Origin: Brevibacillus_D fluminis_A
GTDB taxonomy: Bacteria; Bacillota; Bacilli; Brevibacillales; Brevibacillaceae
NCBI RefSeq assembly: GCF_052072235.1
Contig: NZ_CM125436.1
Location: 310,001 to 374,000, forward strand
Direction: 5' to 3'
DNA length: 64,000 nt
Under the pieces are notes generated by a model that was given only the letters and a program-made list of their open reading frames with translations, was not told where the DNA came from and ran no database searches. Shown piece by piece: positions 16,065 to 25,708 of this stretch (positions within the stretch are counted from its first letter, which is position 1; each line of letters opens with the position of its first letter). Made by a program: the position numbers and the translations under genes.

Positions 16065-16886
16065 ATGGAATGCAAATTGGACTCGATTACCGTGCAATAC
16101 GAGGTGCGGGGGACTGGAACGCCGATTCTTATGCTGCACGGCTTTTCCTGCGATCGGCACCTGATGATAGGAGGGATGGAGCCGGTTTTTGCGGAACGCA
16201 CGGGCTGGCAGCGGATTTACATCGATTTGCCGGGGATGGGCGCGACCAAAGCGGCGGAATGGATTCGCAGCACGAACGATATGCTTACCGTAGTGGAGCA
16301 ATTTGTCGATGCGGTGCTGTCTGACACGCCATTCGTTGTGGCGGGACAGTCGTATGGCGGTTATTTGGCGCAGGCGCTGCTGGCAAAACGTCCTGCGCAG
16401 ATCGCGGGCATGCTGATGATTTGCCCGACAGCGGGAATGGCAAAGCGGGATGTCCCTCCGTTCACTGTTCTTGCAAAGGATGAAGCGTTTCTGCGCTCAT
16501 TCGATCATGAGGATGCCGAGGAGTTCACCAGCATGCATGTCGTGCAGGATCGGTATAACTGGGAGCGGTTCAGGGACGAAATATTGGTCGGCATCAAGGC
16601 TGCGGACCAGGCTCACTTGGAGCGTCTCCGCCAGCAGTACGATCTGGCGCCTGACGCAGGGGTGACGGAGCAGCCTTATGAAAAGCCGGTGCTGGTTGTG
16701 GCGGGCAGGCAGGATCATGCGGTCGGCTACCGTAATCAATGGGAGATGGCGCAGCGATACCCGCGGGCGAGCTTTGCCATGCTGGATCGGGCCGGGCATA
16801 ACCTGCACATTGAGCAAAAGACGCTGTTCGACGCACTTGTCAGCGAGTGGCTGGAGCGGGTGGCGGAGGAGCAAGCTCGCGCATAA
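16065..16886 (+). CDS. Alpha/beta hydrolase
   Basis: This 273-residue protein has the alpha/beta hydrolase fold: the oxyanion segment LHGF (24-27), nucleophile elbow GQSYGG (Ser96), a late Asp in GRQDHAVG and a catalytic His in RAGHNLH. I chose the start at 16065 because GGAGG lies eight bases upstream; the ATGs at 16038 and 16050 have no such site. It sits behind MarR-type operators, so it is likely inducible, possibly detoxifying together with the following quinone reductase-like gene. The substrate is unknown. Confidence 0.9.
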   Translation: MECKLDSITVQYEVRGTGTPILMLHGFSCDRHLMIGGMEPVFAERTGWQRIYIDLPGMGATKAAEWIRSTNDMLTVVEQFVDAVLSDTPFVVAGQSYGGYLAQALLAKRPAQIAGMLMICPTAGMAKRDVPPFTVLAKDEAFLRSFDHEDAEEFTSMHVVQDRYNWERFRDEILVGIKAADQAHLERLRQQYDLAPDAGVTEQPYEKPVLVVAGRQDHAVGYRNQWEMAQRYPRASFAMLDRAGHNLHIEQKTLFDALVSEWLERVAEEQARA

Positions 16887-17013
16887 AAGAATGGCGCGAA
16901 TGCCCGGGGTGGGGCATGTTTTGCGATACAGAACGCGGACTGAGCGGGGACTGAGCGGTTCGGATCATGCCGATCACGGTTCATGTGTCCTGCAACAGGA
17001 GGAGGTTTTTGCG

Positions 17014-17631
17014 ATGAATCATCTTGTCATCTATGCGCATCCCAACGCGGAAAGCTTCAATCATGCAATTTTGGAGACGGTAGTCCGTTCGCTGGAAGCA
17101 AACGGTCACAGCGTTGTGGTGCGGGATTTGTATGCGCTTCGGTTCCAGCCGGTGCTCGGCCGGGCGGATTTGGCTGCGTTCGATGCCGGGGATGTGCCGG
17201 CGGACATCCGGCCGGAACAGGAGCTGATCGCCCAAGCGGATGCCATCACGATGATCTATCCGATCTGGTGGGGAGGTCAGCCGGCCATTTTGAAAGGGTA
17301 TATTGACCGCGTTTTCTCCCATGGATTCGCCTATGCCGCAAACGAGCAAGGAATTGAGAGGCTTTTGGCAGGGAAACAGGGACTGATCATCAATACGCAT
17401 GGCACCCCCAAGGACATCTATGATCAAATGGGGATGACCGAAGGGTTGAAGCTCACGACAGATACAGCCATTTTTTCATTCGTCGGAATTGAGACGGTCG
17501 GGCATCTGTTATTCGGCGGGATCGGCTACGGTGAAGAAGAGATGTACAACGGAATGCTGAAGGAAGTGAAGGAAGCGGTGATTTCCTTATTCGGGTCTGC
17601 GGATTCTGTGGTGGAAAGACATAAGACGTAG
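17014..17631 (+). CDS. Flavodoxin-fold NAD(P)H oxidoreductase (KefF/MdaB/NQO-like)
   Basis: This 205-residue flavoprotein has the family N terminus HLVIYAHPNAESFNHAI and the FMN-contact segment MIYPIWWGGQPAILKGYIDRVF (about 85-107). Relatives reduce quinones or azo compounds with NAD(P)H. The start at 17014 has AGGAGGAG upstream; an open frame reaching back to 16678 overlaps the hydrolase gene and is not used. It lies 127 bases after the hydrolase gene and probably belongs to the same MarR-controlled response, which is inference. Confidence 0.9.
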   Translation: MNHLVIYAHPNAESFNHAILETVVRSLEANGHSVVVRDLYALRFQPVLGRADLAAFDAGDVPADIRPEQELIAQADAITMIYPIWWGGQPAILKGYIDRVFSHGFAYAANEQGIERLLAGKQGLIINTHGTPKDIYDQMGMTEGLKLTTDTAIFSFVGIETVGHLLFGGIGYGEEEMYNGMLKEVKEAVISLFGSADSVVERHKT

Positions 17632-17684
17632 TTGTATACACGCTGTTTGGCAAGCCGAAAGAATATATGGAATGGAGAGTTTTT

Positions 17685-18524
17685 GTGGAAAAAATAAAAA
17701 TCTACAGAAACATTGCCAAGTTGAAGGATATTGACCTGTTTTATTTTGATACAAAAACCGAAGGGCCAACGATTCTTTGCCTTCATGGGAGATGGGGAAG
17801 AGCAGAAACCTGGTGTGATTTTATCGAGCATTATGGAAAACAATACAGAATCATAGCACCTGACCTAAGAGGACATGGATTGAGCGGAAAACCTATTTCG
17901 AAATATACGGCTGAAGAAATGGCTGGAGATATCATTGAACTATTCGATTTATTTAAGATAGATTCCGTCATTTTAGTAGGCCATTCGATGGGCGGGCGTG
18001 TAGCTGGATATATAGCGTCACTGTATCCTGAGTTCGTAAAAGCATTGGCAATACTCGACAAATCCGCTTCCGGACCTTCCAAACCAAACAGGCTGCCGTT
18101 AGATCAACTATCAGCCGTTGATCCTGTGACAAAAGATTGGCCTCTACCATTTTCCAGCTTAAAGGAAGCAATGGAATTTATTCAACAAGCAACGGATTCG
18201 AAATTGGGTTATCAATATTTTATGAATAGTTTAATCGAAACCGTTGAGGGATACCAAATGATGTTCAGTTCTCAGGCCGTGGCTGCTAACATTGCTTATG
18301 AAGAAAACTGGTTCCATCTACTACCTGGCATAGAGTGTCTGGTATTGTTAATCAGAGCAAAAGGTAGCGGGGCAGTATCTGACGAAGAATTTGCAAAAAT
18401 GCAATCCTTGCTCCCAAATTGCCTTGCAAGAGAGATATTGCATCATGACCATAATGTTCATTTAGGAAACAAAGAGGAATTTTATAGATTTTTTGATGAA
18501 TTTCTAAATGATGTGAATGAATGA
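17685..18524 (+). CDS. Alpha/beta hydrolase (low-GC)
   Basis: This 279-residue alpha/beta hydrolase shows LHG (33-35), LRGHGLSG and the nucleophile elbow GHSMGG (Ser101). The catalytic His is probably in HHDHNVHLG near the C terminus. The GTG at 17685 has GGAGAG five bases upstream; the ATG at 17667 has none. Its base composition is clearly more AT-rich than its neighbours, suggesting acquisition. Closest relatives by pattern are haloperoxidase/lactonase-like hydrolases, but the substrate is unknown. Confidence 0.88.
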   Translation: MEKIKIYRNIAKLKDIDLFYFDTKTEGPTILCLHGRWGRAETWCDFIEHYGKQYRIIAPDLRGHGLSGKPISKYTAEEMAGDIIELFDLFKIDSVILVGHSMGGRVAGYIASLYPEFVKALAILDKSASGPSKPNRLPLDQLSAVDPVTKDWPLPFSSLKEAMEFIQQATDSKLGYQYFMNSLIETVEGYQMMFSSQAVAANIAYEENWFHLLPGIECLVLLIRAKGSGAVSDEEFAKMQSLLPNCLAREILHHDHNVHLGNKEEFYRFFDEFLNDVNE

Positions 18525-18537
18525 GGCGCTGCCGCCA

Positions 18538-18582
18538 AAAAAGCCCCGCGCACAGGCATTGCCTTGTGTGTGGGGCTTTTTC
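18538..18582. terminator. Bidirectional terminator
   Basis: AAAAAGCCCC and GGGGCTTTTT bracket an inner GCACAGG/CCTTGTGT stem between the convergent hydrolase and acyltransferase genes. A and T runs on both sides allow use in both directions. Confidence 0.9.
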
Positions 18583-18599
18583 GTATGTGAAAACACGGT

Positions 18600-20786
18600 T
18601 CATTGCGACACCGGTGCCAGTTCTTCCGCACCTTTGGCTGCCGCAGGGGCAATTGCTTTCGCTACAAACGCCGCGTAGAACTCGGAGCCGTCCGGCCGCA
18701 AATGAACCCCATCGTTGTAAAAGAACGAGTCTTTGCCGGTGCTTGCGGAATACCAGTCGACGAGCGTCGCATTGGGGTAAGCGGCTGCGACATCTGCCAA
18801 CGTTTGGTTTACGACGCTTTCCCAAGGGCGCGGCACGCGGGTGTTCACCAGCACGATTTGCTGTACATCTCCCAGCGAGTTCAGAAGCGACTCGAGCTGC
18901 TTTTTGGTGAATGCGCCATTGGTGCCAAGCTCGATGATGACGCGGCTTCCCAATTTTCCTTCCGCTTTAAGCCGGTTGACGACTTCCTGTGCCTGGGACA
19001 GCTGACGGCCGATTTTGCCGTCGACGACGATGCCGGGCAAGAGTTTCTCCAAATATGGCTGGATGTCGACCATCACGGAATCGCCGATCGCCGTGATGCC
19101 TTTGCCGGATTGCGGTTTGACGGTCACATTCGTATCGCTTGGGGTCGTGCCGCTGCCGCCTTTGCCCGGTTTGGTTTTGTCAGTCGAATTGTCAGTCGCG
19201 TGCGAGCCTTTTTTATTGCCGGAACCGCCGGATGGTTGCGAATTTTTGCCGCTGCCATTCGTTGCTGTATTCCCTTTTTTGTCTGTCGCATTGTTCGCTG
19301 TGCCTGTTTTTTTGCCTGTCGCTCCTTTGTCGGCTGGATGGGTGCCTTTTCCTAAAGCGGCGTCGGCTTTGGGAGGTGTTGCTTTGTCAGGGCTGTTCGT
19401 CCCTTTTTCGGAGGATGCCCCGGTTGTATCAGCATCGGCAGCAGGTGCCGTTGTGGTTGTACCGGCGATCACGCCGCTGCTGTTAGCGCCAGTGGCTGCA
19501 TCTGTGTCTTCCGAACCGCCGCCGGTGACCGTTCCTTGGTGCTTGGTGCCGGTGAAGCTGTCGCGCGGAGCGGGGCTCGCGGTCGCGACGAGGGCAAACA
19601 GGCTGAAAACCAGGAGTGCGCTGGTGGACGTGATCAGCAGGTTGACACGCATGCGGCCGCGCGCAACTTCTCGGTTGCGCAGCTGCGCCCACAGCTTCTC
19701 GATCGCACCATGGCGGATGGGCTCCTCAAGGAAGCGCCAGGACAGTGCGGCAAGGATGATGCTGGCCGCCAGCTGAAGCGCGGCGCGGGTGAGATCGACT
19801 CCGTCGGTGTTGACGGCCGGACTGGTAAACACGATGACCGGATAATGCCATAAGTAAATGCCGTAAGAACGCACGCCGAGCCAGCGCAGAGGCTTGCAGC
19901 CCAGCCATTTGCCGATGCGACTTGCCGGATGCGCCAGAGACGCAACCAAGAGCGCTGTCGCCACACTGAGCACGACCATTCCGCCGCGATAGAGGAATTC
20001 GTCATATTCATTCGTGAAGGCGATCATGAGCAGGACGGCGAGCAGGCTGACACCGCCGACGAGATCGAGCGTGAGGCGCGCTTTTGGCGATGTTTTTTCC
20101 AATGAAAGCTTGGCGCTGGGCCAAATGAGCGCAAGCGCTGCGCCAATCAGCAATGCGAAAGAACGGGTATCCGTGCCATAATAGACGCGGCTCGGGTCAA
20201 TTCCGGGTTCAAACAGGAGTGCCATCGCGATAGCGGAAATGGCTGCACCACCGAGGGCGAGAAGCGCCAATTTCCCGCGTTGGGGGACGTAGCGGAATCC
20301 GAGTGCCAAAAGCAATGGCCAGAGCAAGTAGAATTGTTCCTCTACTGCAAGCGACCAGAGGTGGCCAAGCGGAGAAGGCGGTCCGAAGCTTTCAAAATAC
20401 GAGACTTGGTGAAAAATCAGCCACCAGTTGCTGACGTAAAAAATGGCTGCGAGCGAGTCGCTGCGCAATGTGGGGAGCTGGGAGCGATCGGCAGCGATCG
20501 TCCAGCAAACGACGACAGCGAGCATCAGGAGCATGGCCGGCAACAGCCGTCTGGCGCGCCGAATCCAGAAATCCTTCAGATCAAGCTGTCCGTACTTTTT
20601 CCATTGGGAAGCTAGTATGTCGGTAATGAGGTAACCAGATAAAACGAAAAACACGCCGACACCCAGAAGACCCCCGGATGCCCAGCCAAAATTGAGGTGG
20701 TAGGCGATGACTGCCAATACCGCTAGCGCCCGCAGTCCATCCAAGCCGGCCATGTAACGCCCGCTGCCATTGAGTGGTTTAGGCAT
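18600..20786 (-). CDS. OatA-like membrane O-acyltransferase with SGNH domain
   Basis: This 728-residue protein combines an acyltransferase-3 membrane domain (about residues 12-355, around ten membrane segments, with GVFFVLSGYLIT and SLAVEEQFYLLWP) with one more membrane segment near 385-405, a low-complexity Thr/Gly/Lys/Asp linker of about 130 residues, and a C-terminal extracellular SGNH esterase domain (GDSV, GTNG, DGVHL). The layout is that of OatA, which O-acetylates peptidoglycan MurNAc and gives lysozyme resistance. Start chosen for GAGGGGG nine bases upstream. Confidence 0.92.
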   Translation of the reverse strand: MPKPLNGSGRYMAGLDGLRALAVLAVIAYHLNFGWASGGLLGVGVFFVLSGYLITDILASQWKKYGQLDLKDFWIRRARRLLPAMLLMLAVVVCWTIAADRSQLPTLRSDSLAAIFYVSNWWLIFHQVSYFESFGPPSPLGHLWSLAVEEQFYLLWPLLLALGFRYVPQRGKLALLALGGAAISAIAMALLFEPGIDPSRVYYGTDTRSFALLIGAALALIWPSAKLSLEKTSPKARLTLDLVGGVSLLAVLLMIAFTNEYDEFLYRGGMVVLSVATALLVASLAHPASRIGKWLGCKPLRWLGVRSYGIYLWHYPVIVFTSPAVNTDGVDLTRAALQLAASIILAALSWRFLEEPIRHGAIEKLWAQLRNREVARGRMRVNLLITSTSALLVFSLFALVATASPAPRDSFTGTKHQGTVTGGGSEDTDAATGANSSGVIAGTTTTAPAADADTTGASSEKGTNSPDKATPPKADAALGKGTHPADKGATGKKTGTANNATDKKGNTATNGSGKNSQPSGGSGNKKGSHATDNSTDKTKPGKGGSGTTPSDTNVTVKPQSGKGITAIGDSVMVDIQPYLEKLLPGIVVDGKIGRQLSQAQEVVNRLKAEGKLGSRVIIELGTNGAFTKKQLESLLNSLGDVQQIVLVNTRVPRPWESVVNQTLADVAAAYPNATLVDWYSASTGKDSFFYNDGVHLRPDGSEFYAAFVAKAIAPAAAKGAEELAPVSQ

Positions 20787-21222
20787 GCCCATTACCCCCT
20801 CTGTTAAATTGAAAGCATACCTGTGATGTGTGTTTCATGTCTGCACTGCCCTTTCGCTTTTCGCTCACGACGATCCAAAAAATCTACCTGTAAAGACGAA
20901 GCATCGACCTGTTACGTTACATATTTCGACATCCCCTATTTGATGGAAAACTTGCGTTGTTCTGCTGCAAAATAATGGCGAATCCACGTAAATCCTCCAC
21001 ATAATCAGTAAGCTCCAAGGACAACCGTACGCTTGGAATTCCGTTGCACTTTGCCATTATAAAACGGTTTGGCACAAATAGTGTTACAAAATAATTACGA
21101 AAATCGATCTTTGTCTGTTCGTGCAGGAATTGCACGATAGGAATGTCAATATGCAATTTATTGACAATGATTATTATTATCAATTAACATGAAGAAGAGA
21201 TTCAATAAAAGGGAGTGGTTTG
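20787..21222. other. Intergenic region between OatA-like and heme monooxygenase genes
   Basis: This 436-bp divergent spacer is AT-rich toward its right end. Apart from the Fur box at 21163-21181 I see no gene in it. Confidence 0.6.
21163..21181. promoter_or_regulatory. Fur box
   Basis: GACAATGATTATTATTATC matches the 19-bp Fur consensus GATAATGATTATCATTATC at 17 positions. It lies 41 bases before a heme-degrading monooxygenase gene, so iron repression is expected. Confidence 0.85.
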
Positions 21223-21549
21223 GTGTTTATTGAAACAAAAACCATCATCGTGAAAGAGGGCAACTCGGACCATATCGTTAACCGATTCAGCCAAAATGGG
21301 GCGATTGAAACGATGGAAGGCTTCATCGATTTGAGCGTTCTCGTCAAAAAAGGCAAAAAGGGCGGAGACGAGGAAGTCGTTGTGATGATTCGGTGGGATT
21401 CCGAGGAGTCATGGAAAAAGTGGGAACTGAGCGAGGCGCATCTTGAAGGCCATCGTCAGAGCCGTAGCAAGCCAAAGCCTGAATATGTGATCAGCTCCTC
21501 CCATGCCAATTATGTGGTAAAAGCAATGAAAGAACCGAGAAGCGAATAA
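21223..21549 (+). CDS. Heme-degrading monooxygenase (IsdG/HmoA-like)
   Basis: This 108-residue protein belongs to the antibiotic-biosynthesis-monooxygenase (dimeric alpha-beta barrel) fold. It has the family start MFIETKTIIVKEGNSD and WDSEESWKKWELSEAHLEGHR, whose His-containing helix resembles the heme ligand helix of HmoA/IsdG proteins. Such enzymes open heme to release iron. The GTG at 21223 lies seven bases after GGGAG; a TTG at 21220 is less well spaced. The Fur box in the leader supports an iron-scavenging role. Confidence 0.87.
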   Translation: MFIETKTIIVKEGNSDHIVNRFSQNGAIETMEGFIDLSVLVKKGKKGGDEEVVVMIRWDSEESWKKWELSEAHLEGHRQSRSKPKPEYVISSSHANYVVKAMKEPRSE

Positions 21550-21564
21550 TCGAATAATCGGTGG

Positions 21565-21598
21565 AGCCGTTCCCTTGCTGTAAGGGGGCGGCTTTTTT
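21565..21598 (+). terminator. Terminator after the heme monooxygenase gene
   Basis: AGCCG (21565-21569) pairs with CGGCT (21589-21593), with an inner CCCTT/AAGGG stem, followed by Ts. Confidence 0.85.
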
Positions 21599-21685
21599 TA
21601 TACAGATAGGAATTTGTAAAATTCCTATCCAGTATAAGGGCAACCGCGGCTCCGCCAAAAAGCATGGCGTAGCCAGGTTTTCTAA
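21599..21685 (+). repeat. 87-bp intergenic element, copy A
   Basis: The copy runs from TATACAGATAGG to CCAGGTTTTCTAA and is 80/87 identical to copy B at 60927-61013, same orientation. It can form a first hairpin GATAGGAATTT/AAATTCCTATC and a second GGCT-CCGCC/GGCG-AGCC. In copy B the first stem reads GATAAGAATTT/AAATTCTTATC, a compensated change. Like copy B and the fragment at 31083, it begins immediately after the T run of a terminator. Confidence 0.85.
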
Positions 21686-21788
21686 CGTTCTCTATGCAAG
21701 AAGTTTATGGGGGGATTGGAATGAAAATGCATTTATTCAGCGCAATTGAAAACAATACCAATTAGGCATGGTTGTGAGGATGGTGATT

Positions 21789-23408
21789 ATGCTTAAAGAA
21801 TTTTTGCAAAAGCGGCAAGCCCGCGTCGCGGTGAAGCTGAAGGACATGCTTTTTCACCATATCGAAGACAAAATGCAGCCATTGAATCATATCGTCATCT
21901 CGAGGAATTTGGAAGAGAATACCGCGAAGGTCCGGGAAATTCTGGGCGCGAGCGATGATCTTGTCGTGCGGGAATTTTGCGTCGGAGCGCATGAGCAGGT
22001 GAGAGCAGCCGTTATTTATATCGATGGATTGACGAACAGCGAGGTCATCAACAACTTCATCATCAAAAGCTTGATGTTTGAAACGAGGGATTATGAGCCG
22101 AATGTGCTGTTCACCGAGGAAACCTTGCATGAAAAATTCGCGCGTTTCGCCTTGACCATCGGTGAAATCGAGACCGTGGACAATCTCAATAAAGCCATTA
22201 AAGGCTTGCTTGCGGGTGATGGCATCGTTTTGATGGATGGATCGGACAAAGCGATCATTCCCAATGTGAAAGGGTGGGAAAAGCGTGGCGTCGAGGAGCC
22301 GGAGTCCGAGCATGTCGTGCGAGGGCCGCGCGACGGCTTTTCCGAAACACTTCGCGTCAACACCGCGCAAATTCGCCGGAGGCTCCAGGACCCCGACCTG
22401 CGGGTGAAAAATTTGACGGTCGGACGGCGCACGAATACGAACGTGGCCTTGCTTTATATCGAAAGCGTGGCCGACCCGGATTTGGTCAGGGAAGTGGAGC
22501 GACGGATCAGGGCGATTGAAATCGATGGGGCGCTGGAGAGCGGATATATCGAGCAGTTCATCGAGGACAGTCATTGGTCGCCGTTTCCCCAGCTGCAAAA
22601 TACGGAGCGGCCTGACAAGGCAACCTCCAACATTTTGGAAGGGAAAGTCGTGATCATCGTCGACGGTACGCCATTTGCCTTGATCGCGCCGGCGGTGTTC
22701 ACCCAGTTTTACCAAAGCCCTGAAGATTACTATGAGCGTTTCCTGATCGCGACGCTCATCCGTTTCATTCGCATCGCATCCATGGTAATCGCCTTGCTGC
22801 TGCCGTCGCTTTATATCGCCTTCACGGCCTTTCATCCCGAGATGATTCCGTCGAAATTGGTCATCGCGATGGCGGCGGGGCGCGCGACGGTGCCCTTTCC
22901 TTCGATTGTCGAGGCGCTGTTGATGGAGATCACGATGGAGATTTTACGCGAGGCGAGCGTGCGGCTGCCAGGGCCGATCGGTCCTACCATCGGCATCGTC
23001 GGCGCGCTGGTGGTTGGCGAGGCGGCGGTGCAGGCAGGGATCGTGAGCCCGATCATGGTGATCATCGTGGCGCTTACGACCATCGGATCGTTCGCTTCTC
23101 CGTCGTACAGCGCCGCGATCGCATTGCGCATGCTGCGCTTTCCGATCATGTTCATCGCCTCGATTTTTGGTTTGTACGGGATCATGCTCGCGGTTATTTT
23201 GATTGTGATCCATCTGTGCTCGCTGAAATCGTTTGGCGTGCCGTACATCACTCCTTTTTCCCCGCGCAAATTCCTGGACATGAAAGATTCGATTATCCGT
23301 GTGCCGCTGTATTGGATGAACAGGCGCCCCAGTTTTCTGAGCACGGGCGATACGCTCCGCACGACCAATACGGCGGGGCCGGAAGGCAAGATCCCACCCA
23401 AGCTTTGA
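21789..23408 (+). CDS. Spore germination protein GerA family, A subunit
   Basis: This 539-residue protein is the A subunit of a Ger germinant receptor: a cytoplasmic N-terminal domain (about 1-260, with MDGSDKAIIPNVKGWEKRG) followed by about five to six membrane segments (about 285-470) and a short tail. A subunits form the ion-conducting core that opens on germinant binding in the spore inner membrane. Start chosen at 21789, the ATG before LKEFLQ, behind GAGGATGG. It heads a gerABCC operon; expression in the forespore is expected but no SigG promoter was assigned. Confidence 0.92.
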   Translation: MLKEFLQKRQARVAVKLKDMLFHHIEDKMQPLNHIVISRNLEENTAKVREILGASDDLVVREFCVGAHEQVRAAVIYIDGLTNSEVINNFIIKSLMFETRDYEPNVLFTEETLHEKFARFALTIGEIETVDNLNKAIKGLLAGDGIVLMDGSDKAIIPNVKGWEKRGVEEPESEHVVRGPRDGFSETLRVNTAQIRRRLQDPDLRVKNLTVGRRTNTNVALLYIESVADPDLVREVERRIRAIEIDGALESGYIEQFIEDSHWSPFPQLQNTERPDKATSNILEGKVVIIVDGTPFALIAPAVFTQFYQSPEDYYERFLIATLIRFIRIASMVIALLLPSLYIAFTAFHPEMIPSKLVIAMAAGRATVPFPSIVEALLMEITMEILREASVRLPGPIGPTIGIVGALVVGEAAVQAGIVSPIMVIIVALTTIGSFASPSYSAAIALRMLRFPIMFIASIFGLYGIMLAVILIVIHLCSLKSFGVPYITPFSPRKFLDMKDSIIRVPLYWMNRRPSFLSTGDTLRTTNTAGPEGKIPPKL

Positions 23409-23432
23409 GTAAAAGAGAAGAGGTGAGAGCAC

Positions 23433-24563
23433 ATGAACCAAACCAGCAAAGGTGCATACATCATGTCTCCGTCCCAAGTCATGTCGCTGATCACCAGCAC
23501 GACGATCGGCGTCGGGGTGCTGACGCTGCCGCGAACGGTCACCCAGTCTGCACATCAAGCCGGGTGGATTTCGGTATTGGTTGGCGGCCTGCTCTCGATG
23601 GCCGTGCTTTGGATCATTGTGAAAGTGGGGCAAAAATATCCGCATGCAACCCGCATTTATAGCGGTTCCAACCCCTTGCTGGCGAAAATGATCGCGATGC
23701 CCAGTGTGATCACGTTCGTCTTGTTCTGGATCTTGACAACAGCCGGAACGGCACGCACGTTCGGCGAGGTGGTCGTGACCGCCGTTTTGGTGAAAACACC
23801 TTTGGAAGTCATCGTATGGAGCATGTTGATAGCGGGTTTCATCCTGGTGATGTACGACATCGAGGTGATGGTGCGTGTCCACGAGACGCTTCTGCCCATC
23901 CTCGTCATCCCCTTGCTGGTCATCGCGATCCTTGCCTTTCAAAGCGCCGAATTCATCCGCTTGATGCCGCTGTTTTCGTTTGACTGGAAAGGGTTACTCC
24001 TCGGGGTGATGGCTTCGTCCTTTGCCTATCAGGGCTATGAACATGTTGGATTGTATTTGGAACATATCGATTTCGGGAAAAAAGAATCGAGAAGAGCCGC
24101 GGTTTTTGGCCTGATCTACCCGATGATGACCTATGTGCTCATCGTTATCGCCGGGATCGCATCTTTCGGCTATGAAGAGCTGCAGCGGCTGATGTGGCCG
24201 ACCCTTGAGCTGGTCAAAACGACGGAGGTGCCGGGGCTTATTTTGGAGCGGCTGGAGTCGGCTTTCCTGGGGGTATGGGTAGCGGCGGTGTTCACGACGG
24301 TGGGGAGCGGCTTCTTTTCTTCCTGCTTCGCGCTGCAAAAATTGTTGAACATGCGGTCGCACCGTTATATCGCCATCGGCATGCTGCCGTTGCTTTACTA
24401 TTTAGCGATGTGGCCGGACAATGTCCACCAGTTGTTTCATTACTTGAAGTGGATCGCATTGCTCGGCTTGGTATTAAATCTGTTGATCCCGGTGATTTTG
24501 TTGGTCCTCGGCATGGTGCACCAGGAAAGGGCCGTTAGCCAGCAAGGTGATGGACAGCCATGA
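23433..24563 (+). CDS. Spore germination protein GerB family (endospore germination permease)
   Basis: This 376-residue protein with about ten membrane segments belongs to the APC-superfamily GerAB group that binds the germinant. It starts SPSQVMSLITSTTIGVGVLTLPRTV, the usual amino-acid-permease-like first helix. AGAGGTGAG precedes the ATG. It begins 25 bases after the A subunit gene, and its stop overlaps the first gerC start by four bases, so the operon is translationally coupled. Confidence 0.92.
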   Translation: MNQTSKGAYIMSPSQVMSLITSTTIGVGVLTLPRTVTQSAHQAGWISVLVGGLLSMAVLWIIVKVGQKYPHATRIYSGSNPLLAKMIAMPSVITFVLFWILTTAGTARTFGEVVVTAVLVKTPLEVIVWSMLIAGFILVMYDIEVMVRVHETLLPILVIPLLVIAILAFQSAEFIRLMPLFSFDWKGLLLGVMASSFAYQGYEHVGLYLEHIDFGKKESRRAAVFGLIYPMMTYVLIVIAGIASFGYEELQRLMWPTLELVKTTEVPGLILERLESAFLGVWVAAVFTTVGSGFFSSCFALQKLLNMRSHRYIAIGMLPLLYYLAMWPDNVHQLFHYLKWIALLGLVLNLLIPVILLVLGMVHQERAVSQQGDGQP

Positions 24564-25708
24564 AACCGATGCGTTTGTCATGTTTGCTCGCGGCTGCCAG
24601 CCTGATGCTCCTGTTGACGGGATGCTGGGACCGCGAAGAAATTGATGAGCGGACGTCTGTGGTGGCGATGGCGATCGATAAGGCGAAAGATCTGCCGGGC
24701 AGGCTGCGGCTGTCCATCCAGATTCCGATCTCGAAACGAATTGCCGGTGCAGGAGCGGCCAAATCATCGGGAGGTGGAAAAGAAGCGGTGATCGTGATGA
24801 GCTCCACGGGCTATACGCTGGCGGAAGCGACGCGGAATTTGCAAAAGCGGCTGAACCGGGAGTTGTTTTTAGGCCATACGCGGGTTGTGGCAATCAGTGA
24901 GGAAGTCGCCAGGGAAGAAGGGCTTGACACCGTAATCGATGCGCTGCGGCGAACACCGCAGATTCGTCGCCTGCTCTGGCCGGTCATTGTGAAGGGCGAG
25001 GCTTTGCGGGTGCTTACTTCCAATCCAAAGCTTGAGCAAATCCCCATCATGTTTCTCATGGATCTGTTGACCAACAATTCAAAAATGGAAACGATCCCCG
25101 ATATGACGCTCGGTACGTTCTTCATCAATCTTTCCGACTCGTCGCGGGAGCCCGGAATGAACATCGTGCAGGCGACAAAGGACGAGATCAAATGGGTCGG
25201 CCTTGCTGTATTCAAAGAGAGCAAGATGGTCGCGGAGCTTTCCCCGCAGGAGGTCGTACCGCTTTTGCAGATCCGGGATGAAAAAAAGGGGGGAATCATG
25301 TCGGTTCCCTGCGAAAAAAATTCCAAGCTCCAGGTGTCGTATTTGCCGAAATCGATCACGACCAAAAAACAGATTGTGACGGTTCGCGGGAAGAAAACGG
25401 TGCAGGTGCAAGTGACGCTTGAAGGAGACATTATGGAATCGCAATGCAGGATCGATTTCACGAAACAGGAAAACATTAAAAAATATCAGCAGTTGTTTGA
25501 AAAAAGTATGGAAGAGCGCGCGGTAAAGCTGGTGACAAAGGTACAGAAGGAGCTCAAGCAGGATGTATTCGGCTTCGGGACGCTGGACCGGGCGCATTCC
25601 AGGCATTGGAGCCACGAAAAGTGGAAAAAGGAATTTTTATCATTGAAAACAACCGTACGCTATGACGTGTTGATACGTCGAACCGGAATGGAAGTGTGGA
25701 CCAAATGA
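24560..25708 (+). CDS. Ger(x)C family germination lipoprotein, first copy
   Basis: This 382-residue lipoprotein has a signal peptide ending in the lipobox LLTGC (Cys near residue 22) followed by WDREEIDERTSVVAMAID, the family signature. The C-terminal GerAC domain (about 215-380) is complete. C subunits sit on the outer face of the spore inner membrane and are needed for receptor function. It overlaps the B gene by four bases and the second C gene by about 4-13 bases, depending on that start. Confidence 0.92.
   Translation: MKPMRLSCLLAAASLMLLLTGCWDREEIDERTSVVAMAIDKAKDLPGRLRLSIQIPISKRIAGAGAAKSSGGGKEAVIVMSSTGYTLAEATRNLQKRLNRELFLGHTRVVAISEEVAREEGLDTVIDALRRTPQIRRLLWPVIVKGEALRVLTSNPKLEQIPIMFLMDLLTNNSKMETIPDMTLGTFFINLSDSSREPGMNIVQATKDEIKWVGLAVFKESKMVAELSPQEVVPLLQIRDEKKGGIMSVPCEKNSKLQVSYLPKSITTKKQIVTVRGKKTVQVQVTLEGDIMESQCRIDFTKQENIKKYQQLFEKSMEERAVKLVTKVQKELKQDVFGFGTLDRAHSRHWSHEKWKKEFLSLKTTVRYDVLIRRTGMEVWTK

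Noticed and set aside
16678..17013. N-terminal extension of the flavodoxin-fold reductase
   Set aside because: The extension overlaps the upstream hydrolase gene; the family N terminus and a strong AGGAGGAG site mark the start at 17014.
21599..21685. A c-di-GMP or other known riboswitch
   Set aside because: The GGGCAACC and CCAAAAAGC segments look suggestive, but the order and spacing of the conserved bases of the GEMM class are not met, and the following genes share no pathway.
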